DNA from: Anniella stebbinsi
Lineage: Eukaryota > Chordata > Lepidosauria > Squamata > Anniellidae
Assembly: GCA_029215795.1 (NCBI GenBank)
Contig: JARDYH010000007.1
Location: 17,457,763-17,521,762, forward strand
Length of the DNA: 64,000 nt
Reading direction: 5' to 3'
In this document: positions 9,701-24,700 of the stretch, piece after piece
Layout of the letters: each line of letters begins with the position of its first letter
Position numbering within the stretch: the first letter of the stretch is position 1
The notes under the pieces: generated by a model
The model's input: the letters and a program-made list of their open reading frames with translations, nothing else
What the model was told of the DNA's origin: nothing
Database searches by the model: none
Program-made: the position numbers and the translations under genes

Positions 9701-12700
9701 GCTTCTCTAAGACTGAGCTAACCTTCAGTATTGGCACAAATACATTAGGTAACTTTTACCTGCGTTAGGTGGAAGGGGGGCGAGTCAAAGAGCACCTGCT
9801 TTGCATGCGGAAGGACCCAGATTCAATTCCAGCCAATTCCAGTTAGAACTTTCAGGTTACAAGTGATGGCAGAAAACCCTGCCGGGGACCCTGGACAGCC
9901 ACTGCCCATCACAGTAGCTAATACTGGACCATATGAACAAATAGCCAGACTTGGTACTAGGCAGATGGGAACTTGCTCCTTTAGATCATGGTATACGTGT
10001 ATTTATTTATTTACTGCATTTCTACACTGCCCAATAGCCGAAACTCTCTGGGTAGGTTTACAAAAATTTAAACCATAAAAACCAGTCAACATATAAACCG
10101 ACGACAGTATAAAAACATAATTTAAAACACAGTACAAAAGCACAACCAGGAGAAAAAAACTGAGCAGCCATGCAGAAATTGATAGGGATTTAAAATACAG
10201 ATTTAAACAGCGAGGTTAAAAATCAAGCTGAAGAACTGTTAAAACACTGTGAAAATAGAAAGGTCTTCACCTGCCGTCTAAAGGAGTATAATGTAGACGC
10301 CAGGCGAACCTCTCTGGGGAGCTCATTCCACAGCCGGGGTACCACAGCATAGTGAGTACGTTCCACTCACTAGTTTAGTGGAACTTAGTTTCAAATTTGG
10401 GCTGCTAGGAAAGGTTTGTTTTATTTTTCTTTCACGGCTATTGCTTCGTACGTTGACAGAATCATGCAGACTTGACTGCATAAACTAAGGGCGCGCTCCT
10501 ATGCACGTTTAGGCAGAAAAAAAGTCCTACAACTCCCAGCATCCCCACAGCAACAAAACTGCTTCCCTGCCTTCTATACTTGCATGGCAGAATTGGTCCT
10601 GCCCTCCATTTGCTTACACATGTCCAAACACAGCACTCACTTTTTTTCCTGATTTTCCCAGCCGTGTGAGCTTTGTAGTCTGCCTGTCCTCCCTCTTCGG
10701 ACGTTGCTTCTACCTGTAGCAGCTTGAGGATACCTGAATTCTTTATACGGAGTCAAGGAGAGGGAACAAAACTGGGCATTCGTTCTCATTAAAAAACTGA
10801 TCATTAAACCCCTGTTTATGTTATCACCCGAGTAGAATATTTTCAGGCTAAAGTTGGAACCAACGAACCCACGTTTGAGTCTTTGATACATGATGCTCAT
10901 AGAGGATAGGCCATCGCTCAGTGGTAAAGCACATGCTTTGCATGCAAAGGGTGCAAGTTTCAGTCCCTAGCATCTCCAGGTAAGGTTAGGAAAGACTCCT
11001 GCCTGAAACCCTGGAGAGTGATTGCTGCCACTCAGTGTAGAAAATACTGGACTAGATGGACCAAGGGTGTGGCTCGGTATAAGCAACTTCTGCTGTTCCT
11101 ATTTAACTCAGCCCCTTATCTAGAACCATGAGGACTGGCATCTTACTTTATTTTTAGGGAAAGGTCCATAACTCAGTTGTAGAGCATGTGCGTTGCATGT
11201 CAAAGGTCCCAGGATCAATCTCCAGCATCTCCATGTAAGAGCAGGAAACAGCCCTGCCTGAAACCCAGGAGAACCGCTGCCACTCAGTGACCCTGTTCAA
11301 ATGACACACTTAAGCCATGGCGGTTAAGCATTTTCAGCTAAACATTATGGCTTAGCATGTCATGTGAACCATTCTTAACCATGGTGGCTATGTAACCATG
11401 GTCTAAATGCGCTCAATAATCATTTGCTGCAAAAAGGTTAGTGGCCTAACCATGGTTTAGTGTGTTGTCTGAAGAGTCCCAGTGGAAACAATACTGAGCT
11501 AGATGGACTAGCGTCCAGACTTGGGTCTAAGGCGTATGTTCCTATGTACCAATCCGTGATTGGCTGCCAAGGATCACGTGAAGGCTTATCGTCAGCCCTG
11601 TGCAAGTTCAGAGTACTGATAGGCCTATTCTGAGAAACAATGTGCCACTTACGGGCTCTGCATAGTCAAGAGGTGTACACTGCCTGTTGTTCCTAATGTG
11701 GGTTGACGCTCCATGCCGCAGCAGCAGCTGAACCAACGTTTCGTAGCTTCCTATCACAGCTCTGTGGAGGGATGTATTGCCTTGGTTATTGGAAAGGTTA
11801 ACTGAGGCTCCGTGCTGGAAAGGGAAAGAAAGGAAGGTAAAGTATATGTATGTGGCAATAACCGAAGGGAGACAACTTAACATTATTTTACAAACATAAC
11901 AACAATGGCTACAAACTTTCATTGGCAGATCAATCAACTCAAATTTTTAGTTGATTTTAAGCAAGTGGGGTTATTGCAGGAGGGGATGAAAACGAAATTC
12001 TAAAGGTAGTTTTTCTCAGTAACTCAAAAAGGAAAGAAGTAGCAATAATCAGGGTTCTGAAACACTGGTTTCATGATGCATTTAGGATCTGAGGGAGAGG
12101 TCTTTCCCATCCCTCTAATTGGAGATACCAGCGATAGGACCTACAACTGTCTCCATGCAAAGCATGTGCTCTACATTTCCTCCACAGAGCTATGGTCTCT
12201 CCCCCTTTATTTATTTCCCATGTTTCCTCCAAAGAGCGTAAGGTGGGAGCGACTGTTGGGCGGGAAGGGCAGGCACGGGCATTTGGGTTAGCCAACCAAG
12301 GTTGGTTGGGAGGTGAACTGGCGGGCGTGGATGGCTAGGCCGGTCGGTAGGTGGCGAGCTGACTTCTCGCTCATTCCTTCCCACCTGCCCAGCTACTGCT
12401 CACGCCTTGTGCCCAAGCCGCAGGGCTCCTGGGAGAGGTTGGTCAAACTATGGCAAAAGGTCAAGACCCTTTCGTGATAGTTCAGCCGACCTCTCCCTGC
12501 AGCTTGGCAGGCAGGAAGAAGCAAGCAAGGGAGCCAGTCGGCTGGCCAAGCAGGGAGGGTGGAAAGTGGCAGCAGCGGCTCACTTGAGGCAGCAAGATAC
12601 CTTTGGCCGGACCAGATCGAGTGACAAGGTGGCTTTATCTCCAATAACTGATTTGTAACTGACATTCAGTGCAACTAAGGGAAGCGTTTAGAAGGGAAGA

Positions 12701-15700
12701 GCAGGTGAGATTTTCCTGCATTGTCTTTACAGCAACTCAGCCTTTTAAAGATATTCTCTGAACAGCGAAATCCAGATACAATCATAACATTTTAATTTTC
12801 AGTTGAAAATGCCCAGTGGGGGGAAAAAATCCATTGCTGCTATGGATATTCCTCCACCACATGATGACTGAATATGAAAAATAAATATCACAACTCAAAG
12901 GAAAAGGGAACTATCAAGCCATACTCACCTGTAACAAAAAGGCTGCTATCTCTTCGTAGCCACTCAAGCAGGCGTACATTAAAGGAGTATTTCCATGAAC
13001 GTCTTTTTTATTTTGTTTAGCGCTGCACTCAATCAGACACTTCACTACCTGTTGGAAAAGGAGAAGTGTTAATATTTCGGCTCTGTGCAAAAGAAGAAAA
13101 TTAAAAGGTTTTTAACTCCGCACAGTAGTAAATACATATTAATTAATGCATTGAGAAACACAGGCAAATTCACTTACAACCATGACTCGGATCGGAGTTG
13201 GGCAGAAGGGAGGGATGTACGAATTTTGTTAAATCTGAACTGCCCTTATGACAGCCAAAAGACTGATATTGCTACGTTGGAAGGATAAATGTTCACCTCC
13301 CATAATGCAATGGATTGAGGACCTAACACAGCTATCAACATTTGAACGGGTGGTATATAGGTGCCACTCACGAGTAGATAAATATATGGACATTTGGCCT
13401 GCTTTTCTTGAAGCTTATACATAATCTCCCCCCCCCCTCTTTTTTTAAAAGAAAGATCGTTGTACTTGATGGAATATTGATATTTCTACGCGTGTAATCT
13501 TCTGTTCCTTTTTTATTTTCACAATTTGTTTTCTGTTTTGTTTTGTTAAATTCATATTAAAAGGGAAAAAAGAGTTGCGTTCTGCAACTCTTCTCTATCC
13601 ATCGCCCAGTGACCCGGACCGGACAAGACTTTACTAAGCTGCCAACCACATTTCACCCCCCCACCCCCCTTCTAGCTATATGGCTCGCTGGCCTTTCTGA
13701 GGAGAGCTCACTAACCTGGAAGTGTCCATTCTGGCAGGCCAGATGGAGAGGCACCGCATGGTTAGCATCTTTCGCCCCGACATTGGCTCCATGCTTCAGT
13801 AAGAGGGAGACCAAGTCTGCATGTCCGTGTAACGTGGCCACATGCAGCGGTGTCAGGCCGTCTTGGTTTGTAACATTCACGCCAAGGCCGTTGCTGGGCG
13901 CTCTGAAGAATTTCTATTGGGAGAATTTTTTGGAAAAAACGGATCCAAAGGAAATCCAGTACAGCATTCTCAATTGAATTGCTCCCCACCCGGTAGAGAT
14001 CAAACAAGCAGGCAAACATCTCAGGAATGTATGTTTGGAAACTTCAAAGTACTATCGAGCCAACGCTAAGCAAAGCCGTTTTGTTTGCCATCACAGGCGG
14101 AGATATCAGTGGTAGTCTGAACTGTAGCATATGCAGTACATTTCTGAAATGCATTGGGGGGAAAGAGATGGAAAAATTGGACTTAGACCTGGGTATCTTC
14201 AGGTCAAATCCCATCTCCACTGTGGGACATGTTGGGTCGCCTTCAGCATATCACAAAAAAGAGCTGGAAAGAACCCAGTGAGTCATTGTGTCTGACCCCT
14301 ATCTTAAAACAAGATGTCTCATCATTAGGTAAAGGGATGTTTTTGATTTAAGACCAGTGGATTTAAAGGCTAAATGACTCACTGGCTTCCTTCCAGCTCT
14401 TTCTTTCGTGGCCAGTAGCAACGGATGCCTTTTTAGCTTTTCTGTGACAATCTTGAAAGACGGGGATGCTGCAATCTTCCTGGGCTACAGGCAGAAATGT
14501 TTTCCTAACGATTACTCTGAATCCACTCATCTGTGGTTTTAAACTCCTTTCTTCCTGCCCTGTCTTCAGTGGGCCTATGTTCTCCGCCTTCTCTTTGGAC
14601 CCCCTGTAAACAAGTTCAAGTTCATTTCCAAAGGGGGGTCATTTAAGGCAAGAGTGGGCAGCTTGTCACCCTCCAGATGCTTTGGACTACAACTCTGAGA
14701 AGAGCCAACCAGCACGGCCAAGGGTCAGGTTTCAACCCCATCCAATATTCCAGACTACAAGCAACCAGGGTTTCCATAGACATGAGGAGTAAGGGCATCC
14801 TCTAGCCCAGTGAAAGCACATTCGACAAAGCAAACGTTGCTCCTTCGTTCCTGGTGCAGCGTTGGTGGAGATGGCCTACAAAGGTGTGACCGCCCCTGCT
14901 GTCTTGTTGCTTCCTACATTAAGCCCAATACCTTCACCCAGCTTAAGAAGTCCCTCGGATCTGCTTTTAAGGAAGGCAAGAATCCCTATGGGTAATTTAT
15001 AAATCTTACTATTAATAAATAAAAATAAAATGCTGTGGAGATCACTCCCTCAAATAGTGAACTTGGGTAAGTGAATGTCGATAGGATTGCAGCTGAAACA
15101 GGGCCACTGAGAAACAAGTGTATTTTGTTTGTAATTAGGGTGTTGTTTTAATTGAATTTAATGTTTTTATTACTGCTTTATATTACAGTCATTTTTATGT
15201 ATTTCAATCTATATTATAATGTATTTTGTGAACCGCTTGGAGGTACATTTGGCCCCACTGAAAGCAATGTGAAAAGTTAATCATGACTTAAGTTGGGTCC
15301 CACTGCTTTCAATGGGAACGGACAGCCCGATTCTACGCATGTCTATTCAGAAGTAAGATCCACTGAGTTCAATGGGACTTACTCCCAGGTAAGCGTGTAC
15401 AGGATTGCAAACTAAGTGCAACTACTGTATTTCTTCGATTCTAAGACACGCTTTTCCCCCCTTATAAATGTCTCTAAAAACGGAGTGATTCTTAGAATCG
15501 ATGACGTCTTAGAAGCACAGTTTTTGAATTTTCCCGCGCTTTGCACAAGGCAAAGGTTTTATTATTATTTTTTTTAGAATCAAAGCTTTTTTTCTGTTGG
15601 TGGTACTGAAATTAAGGTGCATCTTACAATGGATGGTGTCTTAGAATCGAAGAAATACGGTAATTTAGTCTGGTTCCAATCCATTACTATTATTAGAAAT

Positions 15701-18700
15701 GTTAGTAGTAGCATTAGAAGCAGTACTGAGCACTAACTGCCTTGGGGCGCAATCCCATGCATGCTTAGACAGCAAAAAAGTCCTGGCTGGCTGGGGAATG
15801 CTGGGAGTTTTAGGACTTTTTTCTGTCTAAACATGCCTAGGATTGCGCACTCTAGTTACTTAGGTGCATACAAAAACTATAAAATAACATAGGTGCATAC
15901 AAAAACTATAAAATAACACATACTTATAATCTAAAAATTACTATGATAAATGATGCTTAATATGTTTAGGAGGAGAAAGAGACAGCGGGGAGATCAAGAG
16001 CAGAAGTCTCATTTACTTGCAGAGCTACAAAAACTTGAAGACAAGGGCAATAAAACGCTAGAGCCAGTCACTGAAAGAGCAACGTGAGTCCGGACCTCAA
16101 AATCCACCTCCGCACCATCGCTCAATCCTTTCAACAGCCTGATTAGCCAGTAGAGCAGCTTCATCTCAAGAGGCCATGAACTCTATTAAGGACGGGGCAC
16201 ATTGAAGAGCTGTGGACAATTAATCACAGGCCTCTTGCAAGCAGGGAGAGGGAGTCGGACAGGTAGGAAAACAGGCCAACCTTTTGCACAGGGCCGCATC
16301 TGGAACACTGGCACAAGGGATGGCAGAACTCCAGTTTCTCCATGCTGCCCGCTTCTTCGGGTTCTTCTAGATCATCCTCCACCCAGTCCAAAAGATAACG
16401 TACCTAGAACACACAAACGGGCAGGCCAGAGAAGAACCGTCCTTTTGTAATCCGAATCATCGCATTTATTCTCACCAGGGCTGTTCACACAACACGCTAA
16501 CCCACACTCAGTGGTTGAATCATGGGTTCTTTGCTGAGCCATGGGTTAGCATGTTGTCTGAACCCTGGACATTTTCCGCAGGGCGGCTTGTTAACCACCT
16601 TGAACAACCCAACAACAAACCATGGGTTCTCAAAGTGGTTTGTTTGAGAAAGTATAAGCTACACTGCATGGTTAACAAGTGGGAAATGTCCTGGGTTCAG
16701 ACATGACAACCCACGGTTCAATAACAACCCACATGTGGTTAGCATATTATGTGAACCCAGTCACTGAAGTGCTAAACCTGTGCCTGGGCTGCAGGTGGGG
16801 GAGCTTACATGATGGAATGCTTTCTCCCGAAAAGAACATTCCCACACATAGAAAAGTAGCCCATTAAGGAGAAGGATAGCCAAAGCTTTTCTCCCTGGAA
16901 CTCTAGTTTTCTATATGAAGGGTTCCTCCTGCGCCCTGTAAATGGAGGAGCCTCCAAATTGTGGGAGCTCCACCTGCACTGGTTTAGTTGAGACATAAAT
17001 GTACCACCTCAGAATGAACTAGGCCATAGCCTCCAGATATTTTCTCAAAGAGATAAGATATTGGAAAACTAAACGTGACATGCAAGGTACCACGTGGCAT
17101 CTTATTTTCTGTAAGTCAAGTGAAAATAAGGGGAAAGAAACCTAAACGTTCCTGCTGTCAAGACGTGTTTTCCCAGGAGCCGTGAAGTAAATTAGAAATG
17201 ACTTCCCCACATTTAATCGAGACTTTGACGTTCACCTTTGCACAAGGCTTCTCAAATCCTTTTAGCTTGGATTGCTGAAGATTAAAAACAGGGGGCTTTG
17301 TGCCAGAATATGTCAACATGTTTCCTTTGCCATCACCTGTTCTTACTTTTTTAAAAAAATACTACCATTCTTGAATCAAAGAGACAAGAACGCTGATTCT
17401 TATGGAGGAAGACTATACCCTAAAAGAGTGGAAGACATTTTGCTTATAAAGCTATGGCTTCTTTCCCTCAGCCAGGGTGAGTTTGCAAAGGCATGTGGTA
17501 GAGGATTTCTTCATTATAGGTGTTTGTTATTATTTATTTATTGCATTTATATCCCACTTTTTTTCCTCCAAGGAACCCAAGGCCATATACATAATCCTTC
17601 TCTCCATTTTATCCTCACGACAACAACCCTGTGAAGTAGGTTGGACTGAGAGTCTGTGACTGGCCCAAAGTCACCCAGTGAGCTTCCACGGCTGAGTGGG
17701 GACTAAAACCCGGATCTCCCGACTCCCAGTCCAACACTTTAGCCACTACACCACACTAGCTCACAGGTGTTGCTGTTGAAAGATGCCCCTCAAAGGTAGC
17801 AAACACAGTGCTGGCTCTAGATGGGGGGGAAGGGCAAAACTTGAGCGAAATATCCTCAGTGGGCTCCCCTCCATGAGTATGCCCACCTCCTCCTTGCTAC
17901 TACTGCCTCTTCTTCTAGGTCAGGGGTGGGTAAAATCAGTTGTGTTGGCCTACAATTCCCATCAGACCTAGCCAGCATAGCCAATGGTGAAGGATCATGG
18001 GAGTTGTAGTCCAAAACATTTGCAAGGCCTCAGGTTGCCTATCCTGTTCTAGGCCCAATCCACATCACCTCCCAGAGGGAGAGGACCAAACAGGCAGAAG
18101 TTACTGCTACATCTTCCTTCCTCCTCCTACCACGTGCTCAGACAATGAAGGCAAACAGTGAGGAGGAAAAGCATCAGCAGCAGGCCAAGAGATTCCAGGG
18201 ACTGGTAGAGGGACCCCTACGGGGACATGGGCCTTGGCAGACACCTGACAATGACCCAGAGCATACACACTGTCACTGATGCTTTGTATACAGGTATGGA
18301 GGAACCAAGTACCACGGCTCTAAAACTGGAAGCTCCATATATGAAACTACATCAGATGGACCATCACGTGTGGACCACCTCATAAGAACGTATCCCTGCT
18401 GGATCAGACCAAAGCCCTCTGCTATCTAGTCTCACATCCTGTTTCCTACAGCTGCCACCTGGATTCCTAGCAGAAGCCCACAAAAAGGACATTAGGACAA
18501 TAGCTATCTCACACTGAGTCTAGTGTTCAAAGGCATGCATCCTCCGATCCTGGAGGCAGTATACTACCACAATGAGTAGTAACCACTGATAGCCATATCT
18601 TCCATGAATCTGTCTAATCCATGCAAATTGGTCAATCTTTTCCATGAATCTTTTCAAGCCATGCAAATTGGTGGCCATCGTCACGTCTTGTGGTAGCCAA

Positions 18701-21700
18701 TTCCATAGTTTAACTATGTGCTGCGTGAAGAAGCCCTTCCTTTTATCTGTCTTGAATCTCCCACCATTCGGCTTCTAGTACTACATTAGAGGGGGGAAAC
18801 CTGGGGAGGGACCATAAAAGCTCAATGGTAGAGCACATGATTTATATGCAGAAGGCCACAGGTTTGATCCCCGGCATCTCCCGGAGAGTCGCTGCCAGTC
18901 AGTGTCGACAATACTGGGCTAGATTGACCAATGATCTGACATGGGATGTTCTCTCTATCTCCTTTCTTTATGCCACGCGCAATTTTATATATCTCCGTCA
19001 TGTGGGATGAACGGGTGGGGGCGACCCGTCTGGCATGCTCTGCATTGCCTTCTCCCTCATGGGAGAATTGGCACAGCCTTCCAAACCCCGACGTGTGAAT
19101 CGGTGCCTTGCCGAAGTTTAATCACGCCATTTCAAACATATCCATTTCCAACGACAATGGATTAAGGGGGGGATTCTGGTCCAAAGGTTAAATGCATTTT
19201 AAAATAGGCCCACGTGAGCTGCTGTAATCTGATCTCCTCAATTAACTCATGTCACTCTAGGGCTTCCTCGCGCTGCAGAGCCACAGGCGGTCCAGGGAAA
19301 CAATCAAGAAGGGTGATGCTACTTGCTGCAGAAACCGGCTCCACAAAGCTTTTCAGACTTTAGGGGTAGGCTGTGGTTGGCCTGGGATGCGCATTTTTCT
19401 GTTTGTGGTAAAACCAACTGACTCACCCAGGTACTCATCTTCCAAAGGATTAGCCCAACTAGCCAGGCTATTGTCTATTCTGACTAGCAGTAACTCTCCA
19501 GGTTCTCAGGCAGACAAGGATCTTCTCCATCAGCTGCGAATGGATCCTTTTAGCTGGAGCTGCCAAAGCCTGAATCTGGGACCTCCTGCATACTAAACAT
19601 GTCCTCTGCCACTGTATACTTAATCAAAGGCATATTACGATGCCAGCTGCTGCTGTGATCCCCTCAACTTCTGAAATCCTTGGGCACCCCTTTTTTCCTG
19701 GGAACAAGCAGACAAGCGACTATGCAATTCCATAAGAGCACACAGGAAGCGGGTACAAAATTCAGATTCCTCAAAAACTCCTCTCTCTCTCTCTCTCTCT
19801 TTTTTTAAGCCAACTTTCAAAGTGTGTGGGCAATTCCTAGTGAAATTAACAGACTGGGTTTGCACATCACAACAAGCCAGAATTCAACAACCCATGGATT
19901 AAATAAACCATGGGTTAGCGTCATGTGCAAACCAGTTCATACTTTGTATTCACCAGGTCATTGTTGGACAAGGCACCCGACCGTTCCAGATCAGCACCAC
20001 ATTTGCAGCATGCTCTTAAAAGCCACACACCCTTGGCTTTTGCTGAGCAGGCTTTGCCCCCAGAACTCCACACACAGGGAACAACAACTAGGTATCTCCC
20101 CCCCTCCCTCCCAAACTCATTCTTTCTGACAGAGCCAGTTGAATCACAAGGAGAAGAAACCTTGCAAAACGAGGACACCAACCTACTAGACCGCTCATTC
20201 ATTGTAAAAAGCGCAGATGAAAGGTTGCCACTAACAGAAAACAAAAAGCAGTCACCCTAGGGCGTGGGTGCAGAATTGCCTTGTGCCTCACGCACTGTGC
20301 AACTAAACCAAAGCCAACTTTAAAAGAAGACAATTGTTATCCTGTAGCATCAGTGTCAGCTCCAAGTTTTAGGAGGCCTGAGCCAAGATGTCCTCAATAG
20401 GTGTCCTCGCACAGAGGGGCCTTCCTCCAGCTCACTGCCATTACTGCTGGCTGCTGCTGTTCTGTACTCACGTGCCAGGAAAAGAGAGAGAGAGAGAGCG
20501 CACATAAGCGAGCAAGCCAATAAACTGATGGCTCCTCCCCCTTCTCACTAGCATCATCCAGTTGCTTGTTTCCTCTGGACCAAAGGAGAAAGATGCTGAG
20601 CAAGCCAGCAGCAATGGCAAGCAGCACTTGCTCAGTGGTAGGCCCTTGCTGGGGCATGGATCTCAGTAAGTACCCAGTCATGCCAACCCATGGCACCAGC
20701 CCTGGATACCATACAGGCTCTATTCGGTTAACGCATCAAACCATGGTTCGAAATGTAAAACAGGCAGGCTAGCCATGGTTTAGAGCTGCTTGTCTGCTTC
20801 CATTTTCCATCTACTCAACACTTCTGTCTCTAGGTACAGTGGTGGTCTCCGGAGATGCAGCAATGTTTGATGCTGCGATTTGTTAATGCAGAAATCATGC
20901 CAAGCCATTCTTAGGTTCCAATCCCAGTTCAAACCCTAGTTTCTGATTATGACTTGTTAATTCAGACATCAGACCAACCCATAGCTAGGCTTCTTTCACG
21001 ATGGGTCAATGTAATGTCTGAACAGAGCCACAGCTTTTACAATCTTCTGTATATATTTTTTTAAAAAATGAACCTACATGCAGCAAACATAGAATAGTAT
21101 AATTTGCCTTGCTGTCAACGGCTGTGTGACATAATTTTAAGGGCTTCTGAAGAAAAGAATAAAATTGCTATGGTGGTTTTCGAGTCATCCTGGGAGACAG
21201 TAAGCGATGCAAATTATAGGATGGGAACAGCTGAGTTGATATTGCTATATGGAAAGCAAGATCTTAAAAATCAAAACACACTCGGTTGCTTTTCATTTCT
21301 GCAAACCATTTTTAAAAAGAGAATCTGCGTTTGTTGACGGCATTAAGCTGATACGATTATTATAAAACAATGAAGAGAGCAACATCGCTTCCCACTCAGA
21401 AGCCCTTCCCATGAACAATCTTGCTCCTGGATACAAAACACAATTCTACTGCATCAATTCTACTGCATCAGCTATGAATCCATTTTCAGATTCTTTTGTT
21501 GCTATTCGAGGCTGAAACGCTTAATTTTAATCAATTAAGAAAGTGCCTTCAATTAATCAGACAGCAGACTTTATTATGCTTACATATACAAATGAGGAAT
21601 GCTCAGGACTCCAGTCACCTATACCCTTTCCCAAGATACTCCATTCTATTCCCCCTCCAATTTTCCATTTTTCTCCCTCCAACAGCAAGTCAGCATTTCA

Positions 21701-24700
21701 TTTCAACTGAGCATGCTCAGTCCCCAGAGAATGACTCATAACGCCAACTCATGGAATGGGTTGGTGAATTCCAGGTTGTCATGATGTACAAATCCAGTCG
21801 CAATGACAAATCATGGCTTGTTAGACACAAACAATCCAGGAAGGGAAACCTGGCTTGTTGTTAGGTTGAGAACTCTGAGTTGTTTAAACCATGGGTTGTC
21901 ATTACGTGTGAACCCAGAACTGTGGGTTGTTTATGGGTTCTTTTGTCAAGCTAAGCCAGTAGGCAAGAGTGGTAAAAGAACACACAGCCACTGTACAAGC
22001 CGAAAAGTACTACAGTAATGCAAAGCGGCCGAAAAGAGGAGGGAAACCAAGAACCCAGGGAATGAGAAAACAAACCATGGCTTGTTCGATCCTCTGCCAA
22101 ACAAACCCTGGGTAGGGCAATGGGAATTGTAGCCCAACACATCTGAAACTCACCAGACTGAGGAAGGCTGTACTGTATCACACACTACAATCTGCACAAC
22201 CCCACTAGAGGCTCCCACTTTCTTGCAGCTCCTCCAGCATTTCCTGTGGATGGAGCTGCATAACACCCTCAAGACAACGAGGCTGTGGGTCTACCCTACT
22301 GCTTACTTGTGCCATGAAGCAATCACACATGTGTTGTCCAACCCAGCTGCCGCCATTTTGCTGTCCTCTGCCGCCAAAGGTAAGAGGCAGATGAGCCAGG
22401 GGGACCTCATCCAGATTAGCTCCACAGAAGAAGTGAGACCACAATCCTGAACATTCCTATTAAGCAAATACACGTCTCTACTTGACCACTTCTAATAACT
22501 GCCTGTTCTTTTCTAAATTGTACACTACTAGAAATCTCTACCCTATAGTGCCATCAGTACATGTAATGGCTACCAGGAGGAGGGCCTTCTCTGTTGTGGC
22601 ACCCCGGCTGTGGAACGAGCTCACTAGAGAGGTTCGCCTGGCACCTACATTATACTCTTTTAGATGTCAGGTGAAGACCTTTTTATTTTCTCAGTATTTT
22701 AACAGTTTATCAGTTTAATTTTTAACTTTGCGGTTTAAAATCTGCATTTTAAATTGGTATTGATTTTGCATTGCTGCTTGGCTTTTTTGTAAACTGCCCA
22801 GAGCGCTTCGGCTATTGGGCGGTATAAAAATGCAATAAATGAAATGAAATGAAATACAAATAAAATAAAATAAAAACACCACCTACAAAATGTTGACACA
22901 GTAATACAGGGCACAGAAGGTCTTACCATTTCCAAGTCTCCATCGGCAACGGCTCTCAAGAGCTTGTCCACCTGTGAAACAAATCAATCCCGAAGGAAAA
23001 GGACATTTCAATGCATTGGTATATACTGTAGTTCCAGTATTGTCTGAAAATCTAGCACCTATTTCTGATTTAGTCTTGGGGGACTCATTCAGAGAAGTGC
23101 TCAGAAGGAGGGGTCCTTTATATGACCAAGCACCTCCATAAATGGAATCTGTATATGACCTCTGTGATTTGCATGCCTACAGTGCTCTTTGTGGGGCATA
23201 AACTTGACATTTATATTTTATTAATAATGTACTTATGTACTTCAAAAACATCAAATCTATCCTCACATCATCCCCTTGCAGTAGGATGCAATTGGAGCCT
23301 AACTAGATGTTTAGTATGATCAGAGGACAAGTGAGACCTGCAACAAAATGTTGCACCATGGAATGTACACTACACTCAATATCAAAGGTCCTCCTCCGCG
23401 TGCCTACTCCGAGGGAAGCTCGGAGGACGGCAACAAGGGAGAGAGCCTTCTCTGTGGTGGCCCCCCAATTATGGAATGATCTCCCCGATGAGGCTCGCCT
23501 GGCGCCAACACTGTTATCTTTTTGGCGCCAGGTCAAAACTTTTCTTTTCTCCCAGGCATTTTAACAGCTTAAGTTGAGTTTTAACTGACTTTGTGGCCAG
23601 GCTTAAAAGTTAAAAATGTTTTAAACATCAGCTGTTTTATGTTTTATGTTTTTAAATTTTGTATATTGACTTTTTAATGTTCAGTTTTTTAATTTCTGTA
23701 AACCGCCTAGACAGCTTCGGCTATGGGGCGGTATATAAATGTAATGATGATGATGATGATGATGATGATGATGTTTATGTTCAGGGTTCCAGCCAGCCAG
23801 TTATGCCCTTTCCAGGTTACTCCATTACAACCCCACCTCCGATTTCCCACCCACCCCTTTCCAACAGTCAGCTTACATTGAACCAATGAACATGCCCAGC
23901 ACTCACCGCTCCTTCTAGGGTTTTTGTTCTAAAATAATATGTTGTAGTGATCCAAACCTTTGGGTTCCTACAAGCCTTCTGATACCTTCCTCTTATGCAT
24001 GGATGGTGCTGTTTTGCAGAGGCCGGAGCCCTAACGCTAACCCACATTCGCTGGTTGTGGGTTCTTGTGGAACCATGGGATGTTTCTTGAACCGTGGGTT
24101 ACAACTCCCATTATCCCCACACACCATGGGGAAGGCTGGTATATAGGAAAGAGCCCCTTCCTAAATGGTACCATTTCAGACCCCATGTAATTGCACACAT
24201 GCCGTTTCATCTCCAACATCTCCCTGCCTCGGGAAATCGGATGCATGGGAGAAGGCTACGTTTGAACTCTTCTCCTTTATGCACTAGATATCCACAGGCA
24301 GGAAGATTCCTGCCATGACGGAAGATGCACATACCCCCAACCTGCAGTCTGGCACAGTTCTAGGAAGTGCTCTCCCGCACAATCATTCTGAAGCAAGTCG
24401 ACCCACACATGACTGATATGGGACTCCAAATAAAGGATTGGGAGGGGTATGTGGACATCTTCGTGGGAAAGGGACGTCTTCTTGCAAAAGCAAACGTTCA
24501 TTTAAATTTAGAGGCCATTCTGTGCTTGAAATACTGGATAAAACAAGCTTGTGTGTGCGCATGTGTGTGCGCTACTCCCATAGCAACGGCAACAAAACAT
24601 TTTCTTGCTCAATAAGAAGCAAGTGCAATGAATTACAGCAAATGGCCACGGACTCAAGTTGGATTAGGGAGCGAGGGCCAAGCACGTCAGAAGCGGAGAG

